Source: Bacillota bacterium (lineage in GTDB: Bacteria > Bacillota > Clostridia > Oscillospirales > QAMX01). From it: a stretch of 9,117 nucleotides of DNA. The stretch spans positions 1-9,117 of the forward strand of contig JAKPBM010000256.1 in assembly GCA_029778935.1 (NCBI GenBank), read 5' to 3'. Positions 1 to 6,836 of this stretch are shown here, one piece after another. Position 1 is the stretch's first letter. Every line of letters begins with the position of its first letter. The notes beneath the pieces are model-generated. The model worked only from the letters and a program-made list of their open reading frames with translations, did not search any database and had not been told where the DNA came from. The position numbers and the translations under genes are program-made.

Positions 1-2009
1 TCGTCCGTTGGACCTACCGCAACAACAAAGAGAACGACCGCATCAACAACATCGCGAAAGTTGCTGATGGCAAGCTTGTTGAGGAAGTCAGCCTGTCCGA
101 CATTAGCTTTGATGTCGGTAAGAAAAAGCTGACTGTTGGTTCGGTGGAAATCGATCTCAGCAAGGTCGACGACAAGAACATCCTGCTGTACACGGCTGGT
201 AATGGCGTTAACGGCATTAACTACAATGCTGATGTTCTTAACACCATCAAGACCGGCGGCGTTATCAACGAGTCTTACAAAGTTTCCGTGGCCTACAACA
301 AGGTTAAAGTTGGCGACGTTGAAAAGCACATCATCGGTCTGCTCGGTCTGTATGACCTCACCTACACCGTTGATAGCAAGGTTCAGAACGTCATCGGCTT
401 TGCCCAGGTCACGAAGGTTGACGGCAGCGTTGTTAAGCTGAAGTTTGCTAAGGACGACAACGAATACTTTGCCATCGCTAACAACAGCGTTGCGAAAGAC
501 GACGTCGTTTTCGTCGAAGCCGACTTTGCCGACATGATCCTTGGCAAGAACAACAACGAGGATCTGCGCAAGAAGGCTGGCGATGCTAAAGAGAACACCC
601 TGTGCAATGTCAACCTGACCAAGCTCTCCCCCGTCACCTTCAAGGGAGAGAAGTTCGCTGTCAAGACCGTCGGTGATAAGGAAGCGTACTACCTGGATGG
701 CAAGCAGATTAAGAAGGCTGCCACGGCCGACGGGAAACTGGATATGGGCGGCATTAAGTCCTACAATAAGGACACCACCTACGTTGTCTACATGATTGAC
801 AACTTCGTGTACTCCCTCAATGAGTATAAGCCTGGCACCACTGCGCCGACCTTTGCATATGGTCTCTTTGTTGACCAGTACTTCAACGCTAACGGTGCAT
901 TTGTCCGCGTGCTGATGGCTGACGGCGAAACGAGAGATCTGCCTGTTTCCAAGGTGTCTTTCGGCCGCTCGACAGATACAGAAGGTAATGAGAAGCAGAA
1001 TGATGCTGAAAAGGTCACGATGACCAACATGCCCATCAAGTATGATCCCAACACTTTGATTGGCATCTTTGGTATCGATAAAATCAGCAATCCGGGCGGC
1101 AAAGATTACAACTTGGTGCCTGCGTACTCTGTAGTAACCTACGAAGTCGACGGCGACAAGTACATTGTCTACGCCGGCGAAGAACATACGATGTTGTATG
1201 GCAAAGACAAGTCGCTTGTCGAACCGACCAACCTGGAAAGCAGCTATCTGAATTACAAGGATAAGAAGATTGGCGACGACATTTACACCAACGACACCGT
1301 ATTCTTTGTCATTTACAAGGGCGAGGATGGTACCGAGGTTAAGGTTTGTAAAGCTTCTGACCTTAAGGCTGATCAGGAGAACGGTAGCGCCTACTATGTT
1401 GCCGAGCCGGTTGTCGAAGGTTCTTCCGTCAATGTCATCAAGGTTGCGGTTCTGGACCTCAGAGACACGACCCCCGATGTCATTAAGGATGTCGAGACGG
1501 CTGATGTCAAGATCCTGCTGACTGAGAACCCGACTGTTGTCGAGACGACTGTTGCTAACGAGACGACGTACGAAGTCATTCTGACGGGTATCGTCAACGG
1601 CGAGCTGAAGAAGGATGTTTCCTACAGCTTCGGCAAGAAGAATCCGACCGATGATGATCTGAAAGATGTCATGAAAGATGTCGTTGTGGGTGCTCTCGTT
1701 GGCCTCAACCTGACGGACGGCAAGGTTACCAAGGTTGATGTCCTGGCCGCTGCTGATACGTGGGCGGCTGTCAACGAGTACCTGCCCTCCATCACGCCCG
1801 ACAAGATTAAGCTGGGCACCAGCACCGAAACGCTGACCATCTCCGACAAAGCCAAGATGTATGCTTTGGACGATGAGATGAAGCCCATCGAGCTTGATCT
1901 TACCGAGTATCAGATTGGTGAAGGCAACAGCGAGAAGACCCACCAGGCTCTTGTTGAGACGGATACGGAAGGCAAGATTATCACCATCTTCTTCAGGCCC
2001 ATTCCCTAG
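1..2009 (+). CDS. Large surface-type protein, C-terminal part (5' end outside window)
   Basis: The reading frame is open from the first bases (first full codon at position 3) to TAG at 2007-2009, giving 668 visible residues of a longer protein. The start, and any signal peptide or S-layer-homology anchor, lies upstream of the window. The sequence is rich in Lys, Asp, Val, Thr and Asn, has only two Cys (TLCNVN, KVCKAS), no hydrophobic membrane segment, and many short alternating strands of the type DGKVTKVDV and DGSVVKLKF, which suggests beta-rich extracellular modules. Codon use differs from the rest of the window: GTT, GCT, AAG and AAC are favoured, as in very highly expressed genes. An S-layer or other abundant cell-surface protein is my inference; I do not recognise the specific family. 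The gene is closed by a strong terminator and seems to be the last of its transcript. Confidence 0.75.
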   Translation, partial: VRWTYRNNKENDRINNIAKVADGKLVEEVSLSDISFDVGKKKLTVGSVEIDLSKVDDKNILLYTAGNGVNGINYNADVLNTIKTGGVINESYKVSVAYNKVKVGDVEKHIIGLLGLYDLTYTVDSKVQNVIGFAQVTKVDGSVVKLKFAKDDNEYFAIANNSVAKDDVVFVEADFADMILGKNNNEDLRKKAGDAKENTLCNVNLTKLSPVTFKGEKFAVKTVGDKEAYYLDGKQIKKAATADGKLDMGGIKSYNKDTTYVVYMIDNFVYSLNEYKPGTTAPTFAYGLFVDQYFNANGAFVRVLMADGETRDLPVSKVSFGRSTDTEGNEKQNDAEKVTMTNMPIKYDPNTLIGIFGIDKISNPGGKDYNLVPAYSVVTYEVDGDKYIVYAGEEHTMLYGKDKSLVEPTNLESSYLNYKDKKIGDDIYTNDTVFFVIYKGEDGTEVKVCKASDLKADQENGSAYYVAEPVVEGSSVNVIKVAVLDLRDTTPDVIKDVETADVKILLTENPTVVETTVANETTYEVILTGIVNGELKKDVSYSFGKKNPTDDDLKDVMKDVVVGALVGLNLTDGKVTKVDVLAAADTWAAVNEYLPSITPDKIKLGTSTETLTISDKAKMYALDDEMKPIELDLTEYQIGEGNSEKTHQALVETDTEGKIITIFFRPIP

Positions 2010-2030
2010 AGCTAAGCCATTACCAACCCC

Positions 2031-2065
2031 AAGAACCGCGGCGATTTTCTCCGCGGTTCTTTTTT
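2031..2065 (+). terminator. Rho-independent terminator of the surface-protein gene
   Basis: An 11-bp perfect stem, AAGAACCGCGG (2031-2041) with CCGCGGTTCTT (2051-2061), has a 9-nt loop and a run of six T (2060-2065). It begins 21 nt after the TAG stop of the large upstream gene and insulates it from the acetyltransferase promoter downstream. Confidence 0.93.
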
Positions 2066-2125
2066 ATGCTTTTTATCCTTTTATACCCTCGCTTTACATT
2101 TTCCCTACACAGCGCATTTCCCGCC

Positions 2126-2154
2126 TTTACACCGCCGCCGGCCTGTGTTACAAT
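2126..2154 (+). promoter_or_regulatory. Sigma-A-type promoter for the acetyltransferase gene
   Basis: TTTACA (2126-2131) and TACAAT (2149-2154) are separated by exactly 17 bp; each hexamer differs from consensus at one position. Transcription would start near 2161, giving a leader of about 48 nt that contains GAAGGAG (2194-2200), 8 nt before the ATG. No operator-like dyad was seen around it. Confidence 0.75.
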
Positions 2155-2208
2155 GTTTCCGGTAAAATTGCCCTTTCAAACTAAAAGTTACCCGAAGGAG
2201 CTGTTTTC

Positions 2209-3354
2209 ATGTTCGAAATTTCCAGAGGAACGGCCGAGCAGTTCGAGGAGATCCTCGATTTTCTTGATTTTGTGTTCAGCAAAAACTCCGTTCCCCATGA
2301 TTTCCAGGCCTGGTACCCCAATCTCTACCAGAAAACCGACGAATCCATGCGCAACACCATCAATTTGTGGGAAAACGGCAAGATTAAAGGCTCCATTCTG
2401 GCGTTTCCGCGCCGGATGAAACTGCTGGACAGCGAAATCACCGTCATGGGAATCGGCAGCGTCGCCGCCCACCCCAGGGAACGCGGCCGCGGCATCATGA
2501 CAACGCTCATGGAGTACAACAACAAGGAAATGAAAGCCGCCGGCGTACATATGTCCAACCTGGGCGGCATGCGCAGCCGCTACAACCATTTCGGATATGA
2601 AAATGCGGGCAACACCTACTCGGTCACTGTGCACCGCGGTGTTGCCGAGCGGGCAGCGAAACCTTCGGGCTACACGTTCCGGCGTTTTTCCTACGAAGAA
2701 AGCCCCGTCGCCGAGATGAAAGCCCTGTACGACGCCAAGCCCGTCCACTACGTCTACGACGAAAGCCAGTTTGCCCTGCGGCTTGCGAATGCGCGCGCCT
2801 ATGCGTATACGGTGCACGCGCCGGACGGCAGCCTGTTTGGGTATATCTCCCTTAACGGCGCCCAGGGCGTTCGCGAACTCATCGTGAAGGACGACAACGA
2901 AATCCCCAGCGTCATCTTCGACTTTGTGCTTGCAGAGCAGGATAAGGTGGAGATTCCCTTCGGCCAGTGGCAGCTGCCCTACATGCGCAGGCTTATCGAC
3001 GTGGGCACCGGCATCACGTACCGGGAAAACGGCATGTGGCAGATTCTGCGCTGGGAAGAAGTGCTTCGGGCGTTTTTGGCGTTCAAAGCCTCGTATGCCG
3101 AGCTGGAAGAGGGCACGCTGGTGGTCGAAATCGAAGGCGAGGGCCGGTTTGCCCTGTCCGTCTCCGGCGGGAAAGTGGAAGTGGGCAAGACAAATCTTCC
3201 GGCCCACGCGGCGATGAAGCCTCTGGACGCGACGCGGTTCTTCTTCTCCATTATGCCGAAGCTGTACGTGCCCGGCGCGCCGCGGGAGGTCTTGCGGCTG
3301 GTGGAAAGCTGGCTGCCGCTGCCGCTGACCTGGTTTGGCACGGAAGCGGTGTAA
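2209..3354 (+). CDS. Eis-like GNAT N-acetyltransferase with SCP2-type C-terminal domain
   Basis: This 381-aa protein has the length and layout of the Eis family: an N-terminal GNAT fold, a second GNAT-like fold and an SCP2-like (sterol carrier) C-terminal domain. The acetyl-CoA motif A is clear at residues 85-101 (VAAHPRERGRGIMTTLM, with the RxxGxG signature at 90-95). The segment RYNHFGYENAG (124-134) matches the Eis region whose FGY tyrosine (Y130 here) acts as general acid in mycobacterial Eis. The C-terminal ~90 residues (VVEIEGEGRFALSVSGGKVE and following) fit the SCP2-like domain. Family members acetylate amines, including aminoglycosides in Eis itself; the substrate here cannot be told. 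It is probably cytoplasmic. The start is supported by GAAGGAG 8 nt upstream. It has its own promoter and terminator, so it is transcribed alone. Confidence 0.88.
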   Translation: MFEISRGTAEQFEEILDFLDFVFSKNSVPHDFQAWYPNLYQKTDESMRNTINLWENGKIKGSILAFPRRMKLLDSEITVMGIGSVAAHPRERGRGIMTTLMEYNNKEMKAAGVHMSNLGGMRSRYNHFGYENAGNTYSVTVHRGVAERAAKPSGYTFRRFSYEESPVAEMKALYDAKPVHYVYDESQFALRLANARAYAYTVHAPDGSLFGYISLNGAQGVRELIVKDDNEIPSVIFDFVLAEQDKVEIPFGQWQLPYMRRLIDVGTGITYRENGMWQILRWEEVLRAFLAFKASYAELEEGTLVVEIEGEGRFALSVSGGKVEVGKTNLPAHAAMKPLDATRFFFSIMPKLYVPGAPREVLRLVESWLPLPLTWFGTEAV

Positions 3355-3360
3355 TACATA

Positions 3361-3390
3361 AAAAGCCTGACGGGTTCGTCAGGTTTTTTT
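3361..3390 (+). terminator. Rho-independent terminator of the acetyltransferase gene
   Basis: CCTGACG (3366-3372) pairs with CGTCAGG (3377-3383) around a GGTT loop, followed by seven T (3384-3390) and preceded by AAAA, which extends the stem with A-U pairs. It starts 6 nt after the TAA stop and separates this gene from the lexA promoter. Confidence 0.9.
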
Positions 3391-3403
3391 GCGGCCGTTC
3401 CGA

Positions 3404-3417
3404 CAAACAAATGTTTG
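3404..3417 (+). promoter_or_regulatory. LexA operator (variant Cheo/SOS box)
   Basis: CAAAC-AAAT-GTTTG is an inverted repeat with 5-bp arms and a 4-bp spacer. It matches the Gram-positive SOS box CGAAC-N4-GTTCG except for one symmetric change in each arm (G to A and C to T). It abuts and partly overlaps the -35 region of the lexA promoter, the expected position for autorepression. Function is inferred from position and symmetry. Confidence 0.7.
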
Positions 3418-3443
3418 CATTTTTTGTAAAACTATGCTATACT
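3415..3443 (+). promoter_or_regulatory. lexA promoter with extended -10
   Basis: The -10 element TATACT (3438-3443) is preceded by TGC (3435-3437), an extended -10 motif. At 17-bp spacing the -35 position reads TTGCAT (3415-3420), a weak match that lies within or next to the LexA operator. Transcription would begin near 3450, leaving a leader of about 44 nt before the ATG. A weak -35 rescued by an extended -10 fits a repressible SOS promoter. Confidence 0.65.
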
Positions 3444-3493
3444 AACAGAAATTGGCCGCATCATTGTTTTTAGGTAGCTTAGGGGTGAATCGC

Positions 3494-4084
3494 ATGCCGG
3501 AGCTGAAAGGCCGCAAGAAGGAAATCTACGATTATATAGCCAGGACGCTAAAGGAGCGGGCGTATCCGCCGTCCATCCGCGAAATCTGCGAGGCGGTGGG
3601 CCTGCGGTCGCCTTCGTCGGTCCACGCGTATCTGAAAGAGCTGCAGCAAGACGGGTTCATCCAAATGAACGACCGGAAGATGCGCACCATTTCCCTTTCG
3701 GGCCGGACCGGGCCGATGCCCACCAAAGTGCCCATTTTAGGCAAGGTCACGGCGGGCCAGCCGATTCTGGCCGTGGAAGAAGTGCTCGGCTATGTGTCCT
3801 ACGACGCCGGGCGGGAAGGCGAATACTTTGCCCTGTATGTTTCCGGCGAGTCCATGATCAACGCGGGGATTTTTGACGGCGACATCGTCATCGTCCACAA
3901 GCAGTCCACGGCCAATAACGGCGACATCGTCGTGGCTTTGCTGGAAGACGAGGCGACGGTGAAGCGGCTGAAGCTGGAAAAGGGAAGCGTCTGGCTTATG
4001 CCGGAGAACGAAAGCTATTCGCCCATCGACGGCAGCGAATGCATCATATTGGGAAAGGTTTGCGCCCTGGTTCGCCGCTACTGA
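3494..4084 (+). CDS. lexA: LexA, SOS-response repressor and self-cleaving protease
   Basis: This 196-aa protein carries both LexA parts. The N-terminal winged helix-turn-helix (about residues 1-65) includes PPSIREICEAVGLRSPSSVH, which binds SOS operators. The C-terminal S24 peptidase domain contains the Ala-Gly cleavage bond in KVTAGQPILAVE (A87-G88), the nucleophile Ser120 in VSGESM and the general base Lys157 in EATVKRLK. RecA filaments on single-stranded DNA stimulate its self-cleavage, which derepresses the DNA-damage regulon. The ATG at 3494 is chosen because AGGGGTG (3481-3487) lies 6 nt upstream and the protein then begins MPELKGRKKEIYDYI like other LexA proteins; an in-frame TTG at 3452 would sit almost at the predicted transcription start. 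A LexA-type operator overlaps the promoter, so autoregulation is likely. Confidence 0.97.
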   Translation: MPELKGRKKEIYDYIARTLKERAYPPSIREICEAVGLRSPSSVHAYLKELQQDGFIQMNDRKMRTISLSGRTGPMPTKVPILGKVTAGQPILAVEEVLGYVSYDAGREGEYFALYVSGESMINAGIFDGDIVIVHKQSTANNGDIVVALLEDEATVKRLKLEKGSVWLMPENESYSPIDGSECIILGKVCALVRRY

Positions 4085-4088
4085 AGCG

Positions 4089-4139
4089 GCCCGGCGTAAC
4101 GATGGAGGGTCAGCCGGGCGTTTTTTGCCCGGCTTCTTT
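4089..4139 (+). terminator. lexA terminator with two alternative hairpins
   Basis: Three arms alternate: GCCCGGC (4089-4095), GCCGGGC (4113-4119) and GCCCGGC (4127-4133). The middle arm can pair with the first (17-nt loop, then GTTTTTT) or with the third (8-bp stem counting A4112-T4134, loop GTTTTTT, then TTCTTTC). The first pairing places the T run directly after the stem, as in an intrinsic terminator. The two structures exclude each other. The first arm begins 4 nt after the lexA stop codon. Confidence 0.75.
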
Positions 4140-4158
4140 CGTTTCCCATAAAAAACAG

Positions 4159-4187
4159 TGGAATTATATTGAAAAATGAAGTATAAT
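4159..4187 (+). promoter_or_regulatory. Probable promoter of the five-gene operon
   Basis: A perfect -10 hexamer TATAAT (4182-4187) lies in an AT-rich stretch of an otherwise GC-rich region. At 17-bp spacing the -35 position reads TGGAAT (4159-4164), a weak match. Transcription from about 4194 would give a leader of about 50 nt with GGAGG (4231-4235) before the ATG at 4244. No LexA-type box was found here. Confidence 0.5.
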
Positions 4188-4243
4188 AAAATGAAACTTT
4201 TTTGCAGAGCCGATCAAGCTGGAACGGACGGGAGGGATTCTGC

Positions 4244-4651
4244 ATGGAACTGAAACTGACTAAGAAACAGTTTAGATATTTACTGGACCTTGTGTATGCC
4301 GGGAACTGGGTTATCAACTCCATCCGGGGCGACGACCGCATCGCCGAGTATGACGACGTGGAAAGCCTGGTCTTTTCCGCCTGCGTAAACGCGGGTATGG
4401 GCAAGCTGGTGGAGTTTGTGCCGGAAGCCGTGCCGTCCCGGGAGTATGTGGAAGGCGGCATCCACGAAGCCATCATGGACTATGAGGACATGGTGTTCTA
4501 CGGCATTTTGGCGGAAGAACTGGCCCGCCGCGACCTGCACGACCGGGACGTGGACGGCGAGGACGCCGAACTGTTGGCCCAGAAAATCGACGAGTATATG
4601 GCGGAGTTTTCGGTTAACGGGCTGGAAAACATTTCCGTCAACGGGCTATAA
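4244..4651 (+). CDS. Conserved-looking hypothetical protein, 135 aa
   Basis: I do not recognise a named family. The protein is acidic and predicted to be soluble and mainly alpha-helical, with no signal peptide or membrane segment. It begins MELKLTKKQFRYLLDLVYAG, has an acidic central helix region (DDRIAEYDDVESLVFSACVN) and a second helical part rich in Glu/Asp (residues 66-120), and ends with the pentapeptide SVNGL twice (123-127 and 131-135). The ATG at 4244 is preferred because GGGAGG (4230-4235) lies 8 nt upstream; an in-frame TTG at 4202 has no such support. It is the first gene after a probable promoter and lies 45 nt before the pseudo-ATPase gene, so it is likely to be its co-transcribed partner. 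Function unknown. Confidence 0.8.
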   Translation: MELKLTKKQFRYLLDLVYAGNWVINSIRGDDRIAEYDDVESLVFSACVNAGMGKLVEFVPEAVPSREYVEGGIHEAIMDYEDMVFYGILAEELARRDLHDRDVDGEDAELLAQKIDEYMAEFSVNGLENISVNGL

Positions 4652-4696
4652 TTTCTGCGGCGCAGAGAGAAAGCCGCATCGCAAGAGGGGAACGGA

Positions 4697-6835
4697 ATGG
4701 AGATGGAGGACAACAACAGGTTAAGCGACGAGCTTTCCCAAGAGCCCCAAGCATCCTTTGTGTCTGTCTTTCTTTCGCAAAACAGAGAGAAGATTTTTTA
4801 CGTTCTGTATGGGATTCTGGCGCTGGCGCTGCTGCTGGGGCTGCACCAGCGGGCCGAGGCCGTAGCCGCCGGGGTGATCTGGGGGCTGGGTATTTTGGCG
4901 GGATGGGCCGCCGTCGGGCGGGGCTATTTTGCTCCCGTGCCGCTTGGCGCGGAGCCTCCCGCCAAATGGAAGGCCGTTCCGGCCATCACGTCGCTGACGG
5001 CGGCAGTTTTGACAACGGTGTTTTACGCCCTGGAAGGCCGGCCGGACCCGGAAATGGCCAGGGCGGTTTTGGCATGTCTGGCGCCGTGTCTGCCGCCGGC
5101 GCTGGGAAGGATGACGCTTCGGGCCAGGAGGCAGGGGCTTGCGCTGCTTTCCCAGCAGGGGCTGACGGTTTCCGACGAAACCGTCCTTTGGCCGGTGGCC
5201 GACGCGTCGCTGATTCTGGCCGACCAGGGGCTGTTTTACGGCAAGCGGAGCGCCGAGCTGAAAAGCTTTTACTTTGCGGGCAAGCGGTACCGCTTAACGT
5301 CCCTGCATTTTAAAGACCATCTTCCGCTGGTCATCTGCCTGCGGTTTGCCGACGACGGAGGATTAAGCCGGGCCTGCGGGCTGAAGGAAAATCTAAGCGA
5401 CACGCTGCTGCGCATCCTGCGCACCTCCTCGGAAGAGCGAAGGCTTTTAGGCGGGTTCCGCCTGAAAAACCGGGTGGAGTTTACGGAGGAGAAAGGCTAT
5501 ACGGCGGCGGAATATTGGGAGGATACCGGCCGGGCGCTTTCCTGTGCGGCGGGCCGTCCGGAGGCCATCCTGCCCCTTTGCACAAAAGTGTGCACCGAGT
5601 GGGGTTCGGAACGCCCCATGACACAAAAAGACGAGCGGCGCATCCGCGTATTGTTAAGACAAGCCCTGGAAAACGGGCAGCAGACCATTGCGTTGGCCGC
5701 GGGCATCCCTGAGAAAAAGGATCTGACCCTGGTGGGTTTGGTGTTTGCCGAGGCCTCGCCGGAGGGCGAAGCCTCCGTGGCCTTGTCCGATTTGGAAAAG
5801 GCCGGCGTTGTGACCATGCTGGTCAGCAACGAGCTGGAGGGCAGCGCCCAGTACAAAGCCGGCGCCGCCGGGTTTACGGTGGATATCAGCCGGGTGACCA
5901 ACGGCACGCGGCTGGAGCGGCTGGTAAGGGAGAAAAACTTTAAAATTCTCAAGGGTATCCGGCTGGCCGCGGAGATGCAGGCCGAGCACCGGGTGATGCT
6001 TTCCGAGCTGGCGGCTTCCCAGCAGAACATCATCGCCGCGTCCAAACACGCAAACGACGGCATATTAGCCCACGCCCAGGTGCGGGTCTGCGAGGAAAAG
6101 GAAGGACACTATCCGCCCGACGTGTGGACAAAGTCCTGCCGCATGCCCGTGCTGGCGACGTTAATCAGGCTTGCCCGCAACGCGGAAGGAGCGGCCAAGA
6201 AAATCGCCCTTTGGCAGACGGCCGTGCAGCTGGGCACGGCGGGCGCCCTTCTGCTGCTTTCGGTTATTGCGCAGAACGTGCCCCTTTCGCCGGCAGCGTC
6301 CCTGTTTCTCCTTCTGCTGATCCCGCTGCCGACGGCGTTGGCTATCGCCCTGTTTGGCAGGAGCCCTGCGCGCCCGAGAGAGTATCGAATGAGTATTTTG
6401 CAGGACAAGCCCCAAATCGGCCGCCTGCCTGGCCCGGGCATGACGGCCATGACCATGTTCGGCGGGTGTTTTGCCGCCGTGGGCGGCGTGCTGGTGTACG
6501 ATGCGCTGGCGGCAAAGGAAGCGACCGCCGCGTCGGCGGGGCTGGGCTTGTGGTTTTCGCTCCTGTTTTCCTTTTTGGCGCTGGCCATGGTTTTGCAGGC
6601 CTGGGGCGGGACGCTGTTCCGCGAGGAAAGCTACGGCTCGCGGATGTTCCTGGTTGCCCTGCTGGGCACGGCCGTTTTGGCGGTGGTGCTGATGGTCATC
6701 CCCGGCGCGGCGGAGCTGCTGGGCTTTGCGGCTTTGCCGGTGCGGCAGTTCCCGCGCACCATATTTCCGGCGCTGCTGTTTTTGGCGCTTTACGAATTTG
6801 GCCGCATCCTGATTCGCCGCCTGGAAAGGAAATAA
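4697..6835 (+). CDS. Degenerate P-type-ATPase-like membrane protein (probable pseudoenzyme)
   Basis: This 712-aa protein follows the plan of a P2-type (Ca2+/cation) ATPase but lacks its catalytic parts. Ten hydrophobic segments fit M1-M10: about 33-50, 55-73, 93-112, 119-138, then 507-526, 532-553, 581-604, 613-635, 650-669 and 686-704. M2 and M3 are joined by only about 20 residues, so the actuator domain is absent. After M4 (LAPCLPPAL for IPEGLP), ADQGLFYG (175-182) stands where DKTGTLT should be. AGRPEAIL (285-292) replaces KGAPE, and DLTLVGLVF (342-350) matches the hinge before the P-domain. LVSNE (375-379) replaces MITGD, and SKHAND (449-454) replaces TGDGVND. M5/M6 ion ligands are missing. 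ATP-driven transport is therefore unlikely; a binding, sensing or scaffold role is inference. The start has AGAGGGG 6 nt upstream (a second ATG lies at 4703). The frame is uninterrupted and coupled to the next gene by a 1-nt gap, which argues against a decaying pseudogene. Confidence 0.8.
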   Translation: MEMEDNNRLSDELSQEPQASFVSVFLSQNREKIFYVLYGILALALLLGLHQRAEAVAAGVIWGLGILAGWAAVGRGYFAPVPLGAEPPAKWKAVPAITSLTAAVLTTVFYALEGRPDPEMARAVLACLAPCLPPALGRMTLRARRQGLALLSQQGLTVSDETVLWPVADASLILADQGLFYGKRSAELKSFYFAGKRYRLTSLHFKDHLPLVICLRFADDGGLSRACGLKENLSDTLLRILRTSSEERRLLGGFRLKNRVEFTEEKGYTAAEYWEDTGRALSCAAGRPEAILPLCTKVCTEWGSERPMTQKDERRIRVLLRQALENGQQTIALAAGIPEKKDLTLVGLVFAEASPEGEASVALSDLEKAGVVTMLVSNELEGSAQYKAGAAGFTVDISRVTNGTRLERLVREKNFKILKGIRLAAEMQAEHRVMLSELAASQQNIIAASKHANDGILAHAQVRVCEEKEGHYPPDVWTKSCRMPVLATLIRLARNAEGAAKKIALWQTAVQLGTAGALLLLSVIAQNVPLSPAASLFLLLLIPLPTALAIALFGRSPARPREYRMSILQDKPQIGRLPGPGMTAMTMFGGCFAAVGGVLVYDALAAKEATAASAGLGLWFSLLFSFLALAMVLQAWGGTLFREESYGSRMFLVALLGTAVLAVVLMVIPGAAELLGFAALPVRQFPRTIFPALLFLALYEFGRILIRRLERK

Positions 6836-6836
6836 C

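Noticed and set aside
2093..2098. First TTTACA upstream of the acetyltransferase as a -35
   Set aside because: No -10-like hexamer follows at 16-18 bp; the second TTTACA at 2126 has TACAAT at exactly 17 bp.
2188..3207. 339-codon open frame on the - strand
   Set aside because: It is a shadow of the acetyltransferase gene, caused by GC-rich codons. It has no RBS or promoter, has a His/Phe/Gly-rich composition typical of antisense frames, and its + strand partner has clear family motifs.
3452..3493. Upstream TTG start for LexA adding 14 residues
   Set aside because: It lies almost at the predicted transcription start with no RBS, and the extra residues are not LexA-like.
4169..4174. TTGAAA as the -35 of the operon promoter
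   Set aside because: It lies only 7 bp before the TATAAT hexamer, far too close.
4697..6835. Reading the P-type-like gene as a decaying pseudogene
   Set aside because: The frame runs 712 codons without stop or frameshift, has a good RBS, and is 1 nt from an apparently intact gene. Motif losses are replacements within a preserved framework. Decay is not fully excluded without relatives.
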